DNA of 64,000 nt, taken from the NCBI RefSeq assembly GCF_019703515.2, contig NC_059346.1, forward strand, positions 52,875,501-52,939,500. Reading direction: 5' to 3'. Numbering within the stretch: position 1 is the stretch's first letter; the number at the start of each line of letters is the position of its first letter. Source of the DNA: Myxocyprinus asiaticus (lineage: Eukaryota; Chordata; Actinopteri; Cypriniformes; Catostomidae). A model generated the notes under the pieces. The model saw nothing but the letters and a program-made list of their open reading frames with translations, did no database searches and was not told the origin of the DNA. The translations under genes were made by a program, and so were the position numbers. Positions 33,206 to 45,900 of this stretch are shown here, one piece after another.

Positions 33206-33504
33206 ATGATTGTTTTTGGCACCATTCTGAGTAAATTCTAGAGACTGTTGTGTGTGAAAATCCCAGGAGATCAGCAGTTACAGAAATACTCAAACCAGCC
33301 CATCTGGCACCAACAATCATGCCACGGTCAATCACTGAGATCAAATTTTTTCCCATTCTGATGGTTGATGTGAACTTTAACTGAAGCTCCTGACCCATAT
33401 CTGCATGATATTATGCATTGCATTGCTGCCACACGATTGGCTGATTAGATAATCGCATGAATAAGTAGGTGTACAGGTGTTCCTAATAAAGTGCTCAGTG
33501 TGTG
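33206..33504 (-). mobile_element. Tc1-like element, 3'-truncated copy
   Basis: The right end ctaataaagtgctcagtgtg plus tg is the 5' inverted repeat in minus orientation, and TA follows at 33505-33506. The other end is missing. Same family as 12531-13048 and 48341-48882. Confidence 0.85.
33215..33398 (-). pseudogene. Tc1-like transposase N-terminal remnant
   Basis: Minus-strand codons encode FTSTIRMGKNLISVIDRGMI, VGARWAGLSISVTADLLGFS and TTVSRIYSEWCQKQ, the first helix-turn-helix of a Tc1-like transposase. The protein then runs into unrelated sequence (the open frame continues to 33054). The catalytic domain is absent. Confidence 0.82.
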
Positions 33505-34219
33505 TACAGTTGTTAAGTGGTTGCTAGGGTGTTCTGGATGGTCACTAGATGGTTGCTTACTGATTTAAGTCAGAAGAGCCCCAAATATCTAAGATTTTCA
33601 GTTTCCTAGGTTTGGCTTGGGTCCCTCATTTAATGTTAGTCTGTGGGAATTTTTTGCCAGTTTTATCGTCGGCCAAATGGTAAATCTGATCGCTTACCTC
33701 TCCTCAACAATTCACATGATTTGAGGTATCATTCATTTCAGTAGTAGTACAACCTGTGCAGGGTGAGTTTTATTATGTTTATTACTAGGGGTTGGTTAAA
33801 ATCCGTAAATGGTAAAGTAAGAATAGCGGAGAATGTAAGAATGTTTCTAACACTTTCTATACACTTGAGAGAAACATGCATGCTTAACTCTTTATTATCA
33901 CAATGCTTTGCCAAACCAAGACTTTAGTGCATCAAATCCATAGTTTGTTTAGAATTGGCAGGCAGCAGTTGTACAGTAGAAGCATGTTGTGTTGACCTAA
34001 ACCAAAGCTGATTGAGTAAAAACTTGCATTATATTTGTCTTTGTCAGAACTCTCCATATCTTCAATTGTCTTACTTGTTTGTATTTCCATTAAAGCTTTT
34101 TCAGTGCTGAACTGCTTGACTGTGAATTTCAATGACACATATCTAGTATCCTCAGTAAACAGCCTATAAGACTAACACACAACACCTGATGACTAATGGA
34201 TTAGACACCAAAGTTTCAT
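33505..34219. other. unassigned; short GGTTGCTAG repeat
   Basis: 33511-33560 (gtggttgctagggtgttctg gatggtcactagatggttgc) is the inverse of the agcaaccac-type repeat at 55600 and 38380. The rest is unassigned; the minus frame at 33932-34138 has no domain. Confidence 0.45.
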
Positions 34220-34545
34220 TTTGCCTCCATTTAAGTGAAGTGAATAATTTCTGTGCCACTAGCATGTGCCCAATTTGCATCATTTTGTAGTGTAAGTAGT
34301 GCGAGTAGTGTGTTCACACTGAAAATGCAATGTGAAGAAGAGTACTACAAGTACCACGGATGATATACTAGTTCAGCCAAACAAACAGATAGTCCTGCCC
34401 CAAACTCAGGACACTGGTTGAGCAAATACTGCAAGACCGGCTGGTTGAGCTGCTCAAACAAACAGAGCAATTTTGATAGCGCCACAGAGCCACAGTGTTT
34501 ACACTGTGCATTTTAACATAAAAAAATGACACACTGCACATTTAA
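34220..34545 (+). repeat. dispersed repeat (TAGTCCCGCCC family)
   Basis: 'taatttctgtgccactagca', 'aacagatagtcctgccccaa', 'agcgccacagagccacagtg' and end 'cacactgcacatttaaa'. About 80 bases (34290-34370) with no counterpart in the other copies interrupt it. Confidence 0.8.
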
Positions 34546-35881
34546 ATAGAGAGCTTGGTGACTCTGAAATGTCTAATCTACTTGTATGAAGAAAGAAGTG
34601 TATTTTGTCTGTGGCTGCATCCTTGACGGCAGCTTATCTTAACTTGGCAGAAGATTTGCAATTTGTTGCTTTGTTGCTCATGGTTTTCATCCTTTGACCC
34701 AGCCAAAATGTCTTTGTTTATCTGAGATGTCGCACATCAGCCTGCATGTAAACAAAATGCCTCAAGAATGGTACAAACACCAGTTCATTCTCTTGACAAG
34801 CTAATGCTGATTTGAGATCATATAAATCACAAGTTAACATGTCTCTTTAATAATTATAAAAAGCATGGAGATTAGCATATTAGTTTAGGAGTGAAAAAAT
34901 CCAATATCATATTTTATAACTCTTTGACAAACAAGTGACAAAATTACACTACCCTGAGAAATATTCACTGGAGTGAAAAGTGTGACTACTAGCCAGTGTT
35001 TTTGTCCATTTTCTCAGTATTCAATTGTCCAAACTCTGCTGAAGGGCTTTGTTCTGTACCTCTGTTTTTGCTGAGTTGCCTCTTTCTTTTCATACTCTAT
35101 CAATCTTTGTATGACACAATCAGTGCTTCATGTTGACATTTAGTACTTGTTTGTGATGTACTGTTGTGCTGACCTCCCATTCTGTCTGATTTTCACAACT
35201 GTGCTCTGTTGAATGGGAAATATTTCACTGTGCCTCCGTCTTTGTTTAAACTTTCGCATGGCACCCAGCACTTCGCTGTTTACTGTGGCACTGCATTTAG
35301 ATAACTACAAATCGGCGTTCACAGAATGCCCTTTCGTCGTCTTTGTATCTATGTGCTTATTCATGCTATCAAGAGACAATACTCGCATACACATACAAAA
35401 GACCATATGGTTAGAATGGGCTTCTCTGTCTCCTATTGACAGAACACAATAGTCAATTTCACACATACTGCCTTTTCCAGAAAATTAATGTGTGTACACA
35501 ACCTGCTCAAAAATAACAGTAAATTTAGCACTGGCTAATTTCCCTGTCAGTCGACAAATTTCTTCATCTCCTCGAATGAAGAGAAGCGCCTTTAGGCTGG
35601 ATTACACTACACCACTTCTAAAATGTGAACAGAATAAAAAAATACAAGGTATCACAAACTTACCGAAAATGTAAATGGATAGAGACAAAAACTGGACATC
35701 ACAAACTGCCAAGACATTCCGATCACAAACTCTAGAGACCCCTTTCTAGGGGACACATAACAGATGTAAACAAACATGGATGTACGGGAGCGCTGTTGTT
35801 GATGTTGCTGCTTCTCTGTTTCGAGTCTTTAAAGAAATGGGCTGTATGCATTTTATTCGGCATCTCCATTACTTCGTGGTC
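34546..35881. other. low-repeat non-coding DNA
   Basis: Frames at 35213-35452 and 35492-35674 have no recognised domain. 'accctgagaaatattcactg' at 34953 echoes 13156. Confidence 0.4.
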
Positions 35882-36800
35882 AATTTCATTGGTTGCTCAC
35901 CATATAACTTCTGATTTCAGCCGTGGAGTATCATACATTACGAGATTTACTATATAGTTAGATCTAATATATATATTTTATATTAAATATATATATTTTT
36001 TATATCCTCCAACTAAATGGAATAAATTCACTATCTGTCCAATTTAATTACTTTTTTACTCTAGAGTAACTGAATCATGTCCGTCTTGCTTCAGCAAGTC
36101 TCAAACACCCTACTTAATTTCCTAAGAAAAAAACGTAAAAAGCAGAACTCAGTATTTGTGTTATTTGCTTAATTTGCTCAATGTAACTTCGATGCATTGC
36201 ATAATTTTAACATTTTGCTACTAAATTCAGCAGGCTTACATGTCATGAATGTGAGACCAAACCTAGCGTTTCTTTAATCCAAGCAGATGGAGGGCTATAT
36301 CTGGGGCCTATAAAATGAAAATGCGAAGACAGAATCTAATAATAAAAGTGATATTGTTAATATATTTGACATATTTTACATTTGCCTTTTTGAAAAAATT
36401 TTATTTATTTATTTTATTATTAATTATTTATTTTTTATAGTTTTAACAGTGATATTTGTAATAAGACCAGAGTAAACACACGGAAGCATGGATTATCTTC
36501 ACTACCGTGGTTGGATGTAACATGATTTCCTAACATAACGCCCCCCTCTCTACTAATCTGCTCTCAACGCCCCCTGGCATCCTTTGAAGGCCACCGATGA
36601 GAACCCCTGCTCTAGAAGAAAAAAATTTTTTTTTAAAGAATATCATCAAATTGGACAGGTTGTGAAATTATTGAATTTAGTCGGAGGATATAAAATATAT
36701 ATTAGAATATATATTTTGAGCCGACTATAGAGGAAATCTTGTAGTGTATGAGGCTCCACGACTCAAATCTGAAGTCATATGGTTAACAGCCAATGGAAAT
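35882..36800. repeat. inverted duplication, ~165-bp arms
   Basis: Left arm 35882-36052 (aatttcattggttgctcacc, cgtggagtatcatacattac, atatcctccaactaaatgga, tctgtccaatttaatt) matches the complement of right arm 36637-36800 (atttccattggctgttaacc, cgtggagcctcatacactac, atatcctccgactaaattca, cctgtccaatttgatg). Arms are imperfect but collinear over their whole length, and about 585 bases separate them. Either two copies of one family in opposite orientation or the long ends of a single element. Confidence 0.85.
36488..36618 (-). mobile_element. hAT-like MITE fragment
   Basis: On the minus strand it starts tagagcaggggttctcatcg and continues gccagggggcgttgagagca. The first bases have the look of hAT ends of fish MITEs. 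It lies in the spacer of the inverted duplication; no target duplication identified. Confidence 0.45.
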
Positions 36801-37220
36801 CGACTGCACATGGCCACAACACTGGACCAGGAAGAAATAATGGTAAGCAAATGCTCAAACTGGAGAAAATCATACACATCTGGGATGACACTGCCACTCA
36901 CCTCCAACTCTTTCCACCCAAGACTGCACCCAAATGCACTCGGGCTGTTTCTTCTGAGATTCAGAACAGAGAAGCAGCAACATCAACGCAAGCCCTTTTA
37001 AACTACGTTTTCTTTGTAAAGTGAGCGACAATCCTTTTTTATTTTGAATGCCAGATACTTTTGCCCATCCAGACAGAGACACTTTAATTCAAGCAGAAAG
37101 CTTAATGTTTTAAAACAGATTCAGTTCCTTTCTAATGCTCGTTACTGGTCATTTATTTATTTGTATAATAACCAGGATTCCAACTGTAATGAATTGGAGG
37201 ACAAATGAATGTTCAGTTTA
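36801..37220. other. unassigned non-coding DNA
   Basis: The overlapping short frames at 36744-37082 on both strands show no domain. Confidence 0.35.
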
Positions 37221-37731
37221 GGACTCAGCGATATGGCTAAATAATTATATCAATATTTTTCATCCTTCTGTTGAAATTCAATATATATACATTTTGTTGC
37301 CTAGTAGATTCAAAAAGTTTAATGTAAATAAAAACCTAGTTATAAATAATCAAGGCATGTTTTCCACAGTTTTCCACTAAATGATCACAAGGAACAATGA
37401 TATTTAATAATTTTATTTACTGTATATATACCAGTGTAAAAATACTATATTTACCTACATATTTTATTTTTAACTAAAATGTAATATATGAAAAAGCCAC
37501 ACAAGGACTTCTGTGATGGCACAAACAAATAGTTAAATCAGAGTTCTGAATCGATTCAAGGATACAAATCGAACTTATAACAATTTGTTTGTGAAACACG
37601 TCTTTAGGAAACCCAAATGGCAAATGAAAAGTGCAATAAAATCACTGCAATATTCACAATCATAACTAATTTTATATCGGCAGCAAAATCATCACGAATA
37701 TATCGAGAATATCAGATATATCACCCAGCCC
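37221..37731. mobile_element. hAT-like MITE (GGGCTGGGCGATAT type), decayed
   Basis: Left end ggactcagcgatatggctaa and right end gatatatcacccagccc are inverted relatives of the GGGCTGGGCGATAT ends. A right end of the same type (catatcgcccagccct) is at 58411-58426. No target duplication recognisable. Confidence 0.6.
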
Positions 37732-39179
37732 AAGTTCACGTTGTATTATTACAAGCACATGCAGCAATCTTCGATCTTCACAGCCTATGAAGCTCAAGAC
37801 AGTTTTCTCTCCCACAAATAACCTGGGGCGCCGTGGCTTTAAGACAGGGATTCCCTCCGAGATAATGGGAAAGTGATAACAAGACATCAAACTCTGGGGT
37901 CAGAGGTCAATATACTGTGTGTCTGCATTCTGGAGTCTAGGGATATTGAAAGGCTTTCCTGCTGTCTAGGCATCAATCATTAACACGCACATGCACAAGC
38001 ACACCTGTACAATAATGCTAGGACACAGACAGATAATAAAGCTCTCAACAAAGGAAATCAAATCACTTTCATATCCACTTTCTTGGTGCTTGCTAAGGCA
38101 AACATCACTATTACGGATGTTATGGATGTGACCTTAACCTAAGTATTAACTTCAGCATTACTCGTTCTGCACTATTTGTGCTATGGACATGAATGGTACC
38201 CCAAAATATGTAGCTTGTTGAGAAGAGGTGTACTACTACTTTTTTAAGTAATCAGATTTTTGCCTGGTGGATGTTAAAATTGCATAGACTAAATAAGGGA
38301 AGTTAGCTATACTGTATCTAAGGACCAGAATATCATAGAGTCTAGGGGTGAGCTCTAATGACTTGGGCCAGAATGCAACCACCTAGAAATGTCCTAGCAA
38401 CAACACACTATAGCAACTGTATGGCAACACTTTAACCTTGTGCAACCCTGAGTACACATGCGTGGATGTTGTATTTTGGCTTCGCATTACACAACGCATA
38501 ATTTAATTTCATTTAAACGACTGATCTCATTTCAGAAGACTCTGGGCTGTCAGTAAAAGGTTAAACATTCGACATCATGTAAAAAAACATGGGGCCAATC
38601 ACAGCGGAGTTTGTCTTTGGGAAAAACACCAACAAAACTACATCTGGTAAGAAACCTAATTAAGTTTTTACATTTAAACCTGTTTGAGTCAAAAGATTAG
38701 AGTCTCTAGTTTAATCCAATATGCCATTTTTTAAATGTGAGCGATTTATCATGAAATGCCATGCTGCTAAACACAATGTACACTAATGTGGACAATAGCA
38801 CAAGGTTTTCATTAGAAATCCTATATTTACTGTGCATATTCACATTGAGAAAAACTATTTTGCTTTCAGAGGGTTTATATGCAGTTAGGATGAAAATATG
38901 GTGCATTTTGAACTGTTCTGAGACCAGTGCAGACAGACAGCACACTGGAGGTTAAGTCATTCACTAAACAGGGAGCAAGGGAGTATCCTATAGCTTTTCT
39001 ATTATGCCAAGTGCATTCAATCCAAACTTCCTATCAAAAGTTCAGTTTCAGGCTGCATATGATGTTTGGACCACTCAACATGGTTGGCAGATATGGTACA
39101 ATGGTAATCAGTACATAGATTCAGAATTTATAATGTATAATTTTATTTTAAGATGATTGGCAGTGATTGGACAGTGTTG
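37732..39179. other. low-repeat non-coding DNA
   Basis: 38375-38440 has agcaaccac-type repeat words. Frames at 37672-37890, 38706-38945, 38761-38955 and 38927-39118 have no domain. Confidence 0.4.
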
Positions 39180-39184
39180 GCTAT

Positions 39185-39724
39185 TGTAACGTATGCTGGC
39201 AATGACAGGCAGACGAAGAAAAGTAAGAACCCAAGTGCAGTTTATTCCTTATATACATGGTAAATCTAGAAACATGAAACCAAACAAACTTGACTGGGCA
39301 CATGGGCACATGGGCACATGGGCACATGGGCACATGGGCACATGGGCACATGGGCACATGGGCACATGGGCACATGGGCACATGGGCACATGGGCACATG
39401 GGCACGCACAAACAATACCTGACCCTGATACAATCGAAACATGAGACTTAAATACATGGACAAGGGAAACATTAACCAATGAACAGACAGAACTATAAAC
39501 AAGATAACAAGAAAATGACTATGAACCAATGACATAACAGAACTAATAACAAGACTGTGAACCAATAGGAACAAATCACATGAACATGGGAAACACATGC
39601 CAAGATCACATGACAATGAAACAGGAAATAACATGACATGGAACTACATTTCAAAATAAAAGACATTAACACAAAACATGACATGGAAACATGAACATGA
39701 ACATGAACACCTCCAGACGTGACA
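39185..39724 (-). mobile_element. solo LTR with 5-bp target duplication
   Basis: On the minus strand it runs TGTCACGTCTGGAGGTG... to ...CATACGTTACA (540 bp). Perfect gctat flanks (39180-39184 and 39725-39729) mark the 5-bp duplication typical of gypsy-like and retroviral integrases. Shared with the LTR at 6497: repeated catgtcatg words, AATAAACTGCACTTGGGTT, and ttcgtctgcctgtcattgcc near the 3' end. A solo LTR arises when two LTRs recombine and delete the interior. It holds an expanded 8-bp minisatellite. Confidence 0.95.
39296..39405. repeat. 8-bp minisatellite (GGGCACAT)n, ~14 copies
   Basis: Essentially perfect copies inside the solo LTR, upstream of its polyadenylation signal in LTR orientation. 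Because 8 is not a multiple of 3 it translates as an eight-residue repeat (HMGTWAHG or reverse AHVPMCPC); those frames are not genes. Confidence 0.97.
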
Positions 39725-39871
39725 GCTATTACTTGTATCAGAATTAATTATGCTAGATTCTGATTGGTAAAATGCTTCAGCACTGGCTATCACTTGTTTG
39801 TTTGACACTGCAAAGAGAAAACTGAGATTTTGTTGCCAAAGTAGAAAAAAAACAAAAACATTGTAACATAA

Positions 39872-39985
39872 AAGTCAAACCAAGTCAAATAATTTTTATT
39901 TGTATAGTTTTTTTATTTGTGCTTTTCCCAATAACATTTTTTTCAAAGCAGCTTTACAAAATCAGCTGTGATGTCTGTAACGTCT
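39872..39985 (-). mobile_element. LINE 3'-end fragment
   Basis: 'caagtcaaataatttttatt tgtatag' and 'ttcaaagcagctttacaaaa' are the complement of a common fish LINE 3' terminus. Short and degenerate; clade not decided. Confidence 0.6.
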
Positions 39986-40939
39986 CAAAAACATGAATAA
40001 CTAACACTCCTAGAAACATAATAAACAATTTGATAAAAACTTTTTATAGCTTGGTATTATTTACAATTTCACAGCTTCTTCCCATTGTCCACATCATTTA
40101 TGTGGACATACATTTTTTGGAAAAATATTTGCTCTAGTTTTTCTTTCTTTCTTTTTTTTTTTTTTTCTTTTTTTTGCTAGTTACAAATCAAAAAGGGAAA
40201 TGGAAAATGCACACAGCAGTTACTAGCTGTTACGGGTCTCAGGAGGTTATAAAACACTAAGAACATCTTAGCATTTACATAGTAATGTCCTGGCAACCAC
40301 CCATGGGCAAAAACTCACATTTTAAAAAATTAGTTTGTTTTCATGTTATCCATTTTAATGATGCAAATAGGAAACTTTCCCCAATCCCAGGTTCAGAATA
40401 AACTCATTACTCAGTCTCCAGACTGTGTTATTTATCTTTTGATATCAGATTGTTTACATTCAGAGTAAATAAGTAGGTGAGCACTTTCTCTTTATGAAAC
40501 TGCAGTGGTATACAGACAGTATGTGGAACAATTGACACTTTCAGCTGGGAAGGGGTTGCCCTTGAAACTTCTCTGAGGTAATGTGATATAATTAGTCTCA
40601 TGATACAGCTCTTGTCTCATAGTGATGTGAATGTCAGACGATGCCTTTGATCAATTGCAGAGCTAATAGCTATTTAATTGGGGGTTAAAATACTAATACA
40701 ATTTAAAGTAATCACTTTATAAGCAATTTAAAAATTTGTGTGATAAATGGAGCATATTTTATGGAATTACTCATCTTTTGGGCATCTACGTCATACCTCC
40801 AAACTGGACTGATTTGAATAAATAAGCATATTTTTACATTTTTCATGTTCCACTCCTGAGCACCCCTGCTGCTCCAAAAAGCACATAAAGGCAGCATAAA
40901 AGTAATCAATATGACTCCAGTGGTTAAATCTATATCTTT
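39986..40939. other. unassigned; T-rich tract
   Basis: T/C-rich tract at 40137-40178. No gene; the frame at 40712-40909 (minus) lacks a domain. Confidence 0.4.
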
Positions 40940-41115
40940 AAAAGCGATATGATTGGTGTGGGTGAGAAACAGATCAATATTTAAGTCCTTTTTTACTATA
41001 AATCTCCACTTTCACATTATTTAACTTTTTTTTCACAAGTGAAAGTAGAGATTTATGGTAAAAATGTATCTGTTCTCACCCACACCTATCATATCGCTTC
41101 TGAAGATATGGATAT
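40940..41115. repeat. foldback hairpin element
   Basis: Left arm (aaaagcgatatgattggtgt gggtgagaaacaga..., ctataaatctccactttcac) pairs with right arm (gtgaaagtagagatttatgg, tctgttctcacccacaccta tcatatcgcttc). Arms are about 75 bases with a loop of about 20. The preceding bases (40880-40935) resemble Angel-like interior. Confidence 0.85.
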
Positions 41116-43240
41116 CGAGTCGAGTGCTCAGCCTTTCGAAGTATAACTTTTGACGCATACCTACTACGACTGCTTTGTGATACTCTTTAGGACAGCCAAA
41201 AGCAGCCGCATGTGCAGATGACACGCATAAACACGGACTGTCTGCGTCTAGAAAAACTGGACTGCACGCTGATAGTCAGCACGTATTGAAATTATGACAA
41301 AATCTGCGGCATGATACTTTGGCCTTTAATGTGGAGTATTGTAGAGTAGAGCAGAGTAAAACAGCACATAGTTGAAAAATGTGGAGAGGATTAGAGTAGT
41401 GCAGAATCAAGCAAGTAGAGTTGAGTAGAGTCATCTGTAGCAGTGAAGAATAAACTCTGGATTGGTGGGTGGGCCTGCCTCCCTGCTGCTGTAGCTTCAC
41501 TCCAGCACGCTCACGCCTCCATCGTTCATAGCTTCTTTACAAGCCTTCTGCCGTTTACAACCTACTGAAGTGTTGGCTGTCATTACCCAGGAGTAATTAC
41601 TGTGTGGAACACCTCAGGGTCAACGCAAAAGAGCTAGACGGGCTGGGTAGCAGCTCCAGTAGGGTGCAGTAGATGGGAGGGGGGCATCCCTGACCAGATG
41701 AGTCCCTGCTTAATTTGTCAATGACTAACAAGACCTGCCTGCTCACACGTCAGCCTTTGATGTGGCTCAGTAAACACTGGAGAGGGAGTGCAGCATGCGT
41801 CCGGAGAGTACCATTATCTTTCCCAGAGTGCACTGGAGACCTGATAAGGATGTCTGCGTGGCGCCTGGCATCCATGACTTATCTGCATGGCCCCCGGATT
41901 CTACTTGTTCTGTTGAGTTGACTGCTCTAGCCACTCTGACCTCATCTTGTGTAGGTACATAAAAGTCGCCTGGCACACGCCGTGTACCTAAACATCACTT
42001 TAATGTTGCACCTCGGGCTAAGAGGGTCAGCTTTTGCTTTGAAATCCAGTTATTGTTTGGGGGTGTGTCTGAGTCAGCTAACCCAAAACAGAGCTGGTGA
42101 AGGCCATTTCTGGATCAGTTAGCACAAACCAAATACACATTCCAATCCTACTTACCAGTTGTCTTTCGTAGTTCAATGAGTTTAACCAGCAAACCGGCAA
42201 AATTCCGCAAGCGACGAAATCATGTTAACTGTGCTCAGGACAGAGAACCGTGCTGAGGGAACTCCTGTAGTGATGTGGCGTCTCAAAATTGGTCACTTGC
42301 CCAGTCACACCATTCTCATCCTGATTTTGCAGCACCACAGTGGAACAGTGGATTTAAAGAAAAAGAAGAAAAAAGTATAATTGCTTTTTTTTGCAATTAA
42401 TGTGTAACACAGTCAAAAACAGACAGAAAAGCGGAGGGATAACAACATTATGACACTGGCTGGACTCGAATCTCCATTCTCAGGAGCCATTAGTCAGTGT
42501 AAACCCAGCCATATGCGTATTAATGTAAATTGTCCTAGGAAAATTACCATGCCACATCAAGATTGGAACATTGTGGGAACCCTTGGGCATTAGTGATGAT
42601 CCACCATGTGAAGTGTACCGTATTTAACCTTTGTCAGGACTATTATACTGTCTACATGCTGTGCATACCTGGAGAATTAATCAGAGCAATCTAAAGTAAC
42701 AACTTCCCAAAAATGGAGAGAAACAATCCAGAGGAATGCAACAGTCAATGGCCATTACCTGCAACTATAGCCTGAACAATTATCCCTTCACTCTCAGAGA
42801 CCAGCCTAGATGAAAAATTGGCGTTAGGACAATTTTTCATCTAGGATAGTCTCTTGTTGACCAGGTCTGTGCCGTCACCACTGAAGTGACCTGAGCCCCA
42901 AAAGCACTGCAAAAAGTGACAAGAGACGTCCCTATTTTACGATGGGCTGTCTGAAGACCGGAACGATAATGAGTGCCCCCCCCCCACTCATGCCCCTCTT
43001 CTTTGTCTGAGCTGCATGTCTGGAATATTTGGGGAGATTTTATCAGATGCGTTATGTTCCTGGAGGAGGCTGTCTGTCTCGGGGACAGTCTGAATGGAGC
43101 GTTGAGTAGTGGCCTCAGCTGCTGTGGCAGATGAGTGAATTAGCTTACTGAGCTGTCAGCACCCTTACCTTTCTGCCTCCAATCTGTGTTGAATGGACAC
43201 TCAGTCTGGGTCAAGGAATAAGACTAATTTCCCATGCAAG
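41116..43240. other. low-repeat non-coding region
   Basis: 41325-41435 is a degenerate gtagagtagagc-type patch. 41500-43240 has balanced composition and no recognised repeat. C-run at 42977-42985. Frames at 41715-41976 have no domain. A candidate regulatory stretch, unproven. Confidence 0.4.
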
Positions 43241-44633
43241 CTTGGATGATATTAGAGCCAATCTGAGCATGACCTATTATGGGGACTATCTAATTTATTT
43301 ATTTATTTTATTGAGCGCAACAGTGTCCACACACTTTTTCAGCCATATTGGTTCCAGAAGTATTTTCCCCATTCATTTTCTCTACAGGGATTACATAAAA
43401 TCATTTATAAAAGAGTTCTTAGCCATGATCCAAACCAACCAGCTTCGAGGTGAATCACAACATTACAAACCTTGATTTGAAAAAAAAAAAAAGGTACAAG
43501 AATGTACTTGACGTCTTTAATGAGGGAATGAACTGCAATCCCATGAAGCATTGTGAACGACATAATCAAATTAAAAACTATGGAAAAATATAAAATCTAT
43601 TGATTTAAAGTGGTTGATGTGTATAGAAACAACATATTTTCATTATATTGCAAAATATTCAGATTTAAAAAAAATATTATACGTTAGTAATTTGAGAGTG
43701 TAACTAGATGGCGTCATTCACAGTGCATCATGGGAGTGGGCAGTCACTGCAGAGCACTTTTGGTGCACTTTATTGGCCGTGACTCTCTGATTGGTGGATT
43801 TTTCTCTTCAGTATCATGGGTAATTTATTGTTTTTAAAAATGGAGTTGAAATAACATGGACTGATGGCTTCAACAGAAGCATCTACCATTGATTAACAAC
43901 CTCGGAGCTTACGGTCTGTCTTTAAAGATTTATACTGTAAGTTATCGTTAAAAGTCAATACACCTATGGACAAAAAGAATGTGTTTTTTACTTCCAGTTT
44001 CCCAAGAGTTATTTACCCCATATTTGTGTGTCTTTTTATGCTTATTTGACTATCACAGCATTAGCTTAGCAACATGATAATTTCCAAATTTATTGAAATT
44101 GCTATTGATAACTATTCAAATCTGTTGTGAGTCAAACATCTGATTTTTTTCACTGATGTCCATGGCATATATGGCAACATATGGCCCATCAGTGTGGCAT
44201 TACTAAGACATCAGAAATTAAACTACTGAACCATCACTGTCAAACTAGCAACTGTTGGGCCTAATTACCAGTTCCATAGTTTTCCCCAGTGTGTAGTCTC
44301 ATTCCATAAGACTGTATTAATTACTAATGTGAGCTGATGATATCAGAGGGCTGGAACGCTCTGTGTCTCATAGCCGGGGTTGTGTTGTAAATCAGACCGG
44401 CTGTTCAAAGGGAAGGCACAGGGTCCACCTGTCAACACTGGCAAACTTGCACTCAGTCTCTGTGCTAATACTAGCGCTCCGCACTGCAGATCACTAGATG
44501 ATATACACTGAACAAGTAAGAGTACAAGGGAAGCTGTTTTGCTACTGCCTTTGAGCATTTTCTAATATTATCATCATATAGGTTGAAAATTTTGTGATAT
44601 TTTAAATGTTTTGAAATTATTTCTTTACAAGAG
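43241..44633. other. unassigned non-coding DNA
   Basis: No gene or repeat supported. A-run at 43479-43491. Confidence 0.4.
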
Positions 44634-44658
44634 TTTTTTTTTTTTTTTTTTTTTTTTT
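44634..44658. repeat. poly-T run
   Basis: Twenty-five consecutive T; may be a reverse-oriented retroposon tail, but no body was recognised. Confidence 0.95.
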
Positions 44659-45900
44659 GCTTCACTCAGTTGCTCATGCAATGATTTAAAATGTAATATC
44701 TGTTTAAAACTGCAAAGAACAAAATGTGTAAATATCGGTTTTTAGAACTGGAATACATTTCCCTCGGTAGTTTTTTAGAATTCATTTTTAGCCTTCCAAG
44801 AAATAAAAAAAAATAAAGATTCAAGACATTTAATGTGTATTTCTTCTAATATTCCATAACTCCTCCTAGGCTGATGAGATGTTACATTCGGAAAGTCAAC
44901 TATTAAATATTATTTAAACCAAATGTTTTACAGAAAGGGTCCTTCCAATTTTTCTGAGGAATTGAGTTTTCACATCCATTTTTAACTTTGTAATTTAGAA
45001 CTAAACTGTAGACTGGATGGCAGTACAGACTTATATTGGAAGCTCTTAAATCTAATGAAAAGCCTCATCTCAATTCCTCTTGACTGTTGGAGCGGATGCA
45101 ATGGTGAAGTAATTTAAACACTATGCATGCTTGTTTATTTGGGCATTACTTTCTAAAATAAAACTTGACATTTCTCCTAACTCACTGCCAGAAAGAGCTG
45201 TTTGCAAGTGTTGATAAATATAAAAATTAGAGACTGAGTTTTAAAAAGCCCCTAAAAATCTGTTTTCATGCCCTGCTATATAATTCATTAAACATGCTAA
45301 ACATTTTGGCCTGTCACAATCAAACACAAACACCAGGACAATGGAAAAAATGCTACATTTAGGCTAATGTACCTGACTGTACAGATATGATGGGCAATAT
45401 AACACTGCATCACCAAAACACAGTTTTTTTGTAATTCATGTACAAAAAATGAGAACAAAACACCTTTTTGCTCTTTATTTAACTAAAATAATTCACTTTT
45501 TTGAATTCATCCTTCTCATTTTTTTCTATTAATCCACTAATATCTTTGTGTATCATGTCAAAAGTATATATTTTTGTTGCATTGTACTTTTTAAATCATT
45601 TACAAAAATAATATTTTGATTAAAGTTTTTGTTCTTTTTAAATGAAATAGTTAGTTAAGAGTTCTTACTTAACTCTTCCCTGCTTAACTATTAACCTATA
45701 AAACCTTTTGTGCTACATTCTTTCTAACCTGTTCATTGTTTATTATTATTATTATTATTATTATTATTTTATTTTATTTAATGTAATGTCATTTATTATA
45801 TTATAAACTAATTTTTAATTAAATGAAATTAATTTATTTTATTTTGATGTTTATTTTATTTTATTCAGTTGGTGGAAAGCTTGTGAGAAATAATTTCATT
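44659..45900. other. AT-rich non-coding; (ATT)n
   Basis: (ATT)n at 45741-45768 and TTTTA-rich DNA to 45865. No gene. Confidence 0.45.

Noticed and set aside
36725..37082. overlapping 60-85-codon genes on both strands
   Set aside because: No domain, no splice context, and partly inside the inverted duplication.
39181..39479. CRISPR-like or coding repeat (HMGTWAHG / AHVPMCPC)
   Set aside because: An 8-bp head-to-tail array with no spacers, inside an LTR. The peptides are artefacts of the repeat.
41500..43240. host exon
   Set aside because: The composition is gene-like, but no frame longer than ~70 codons and no recognisable domain or paired splice sites could be supported.
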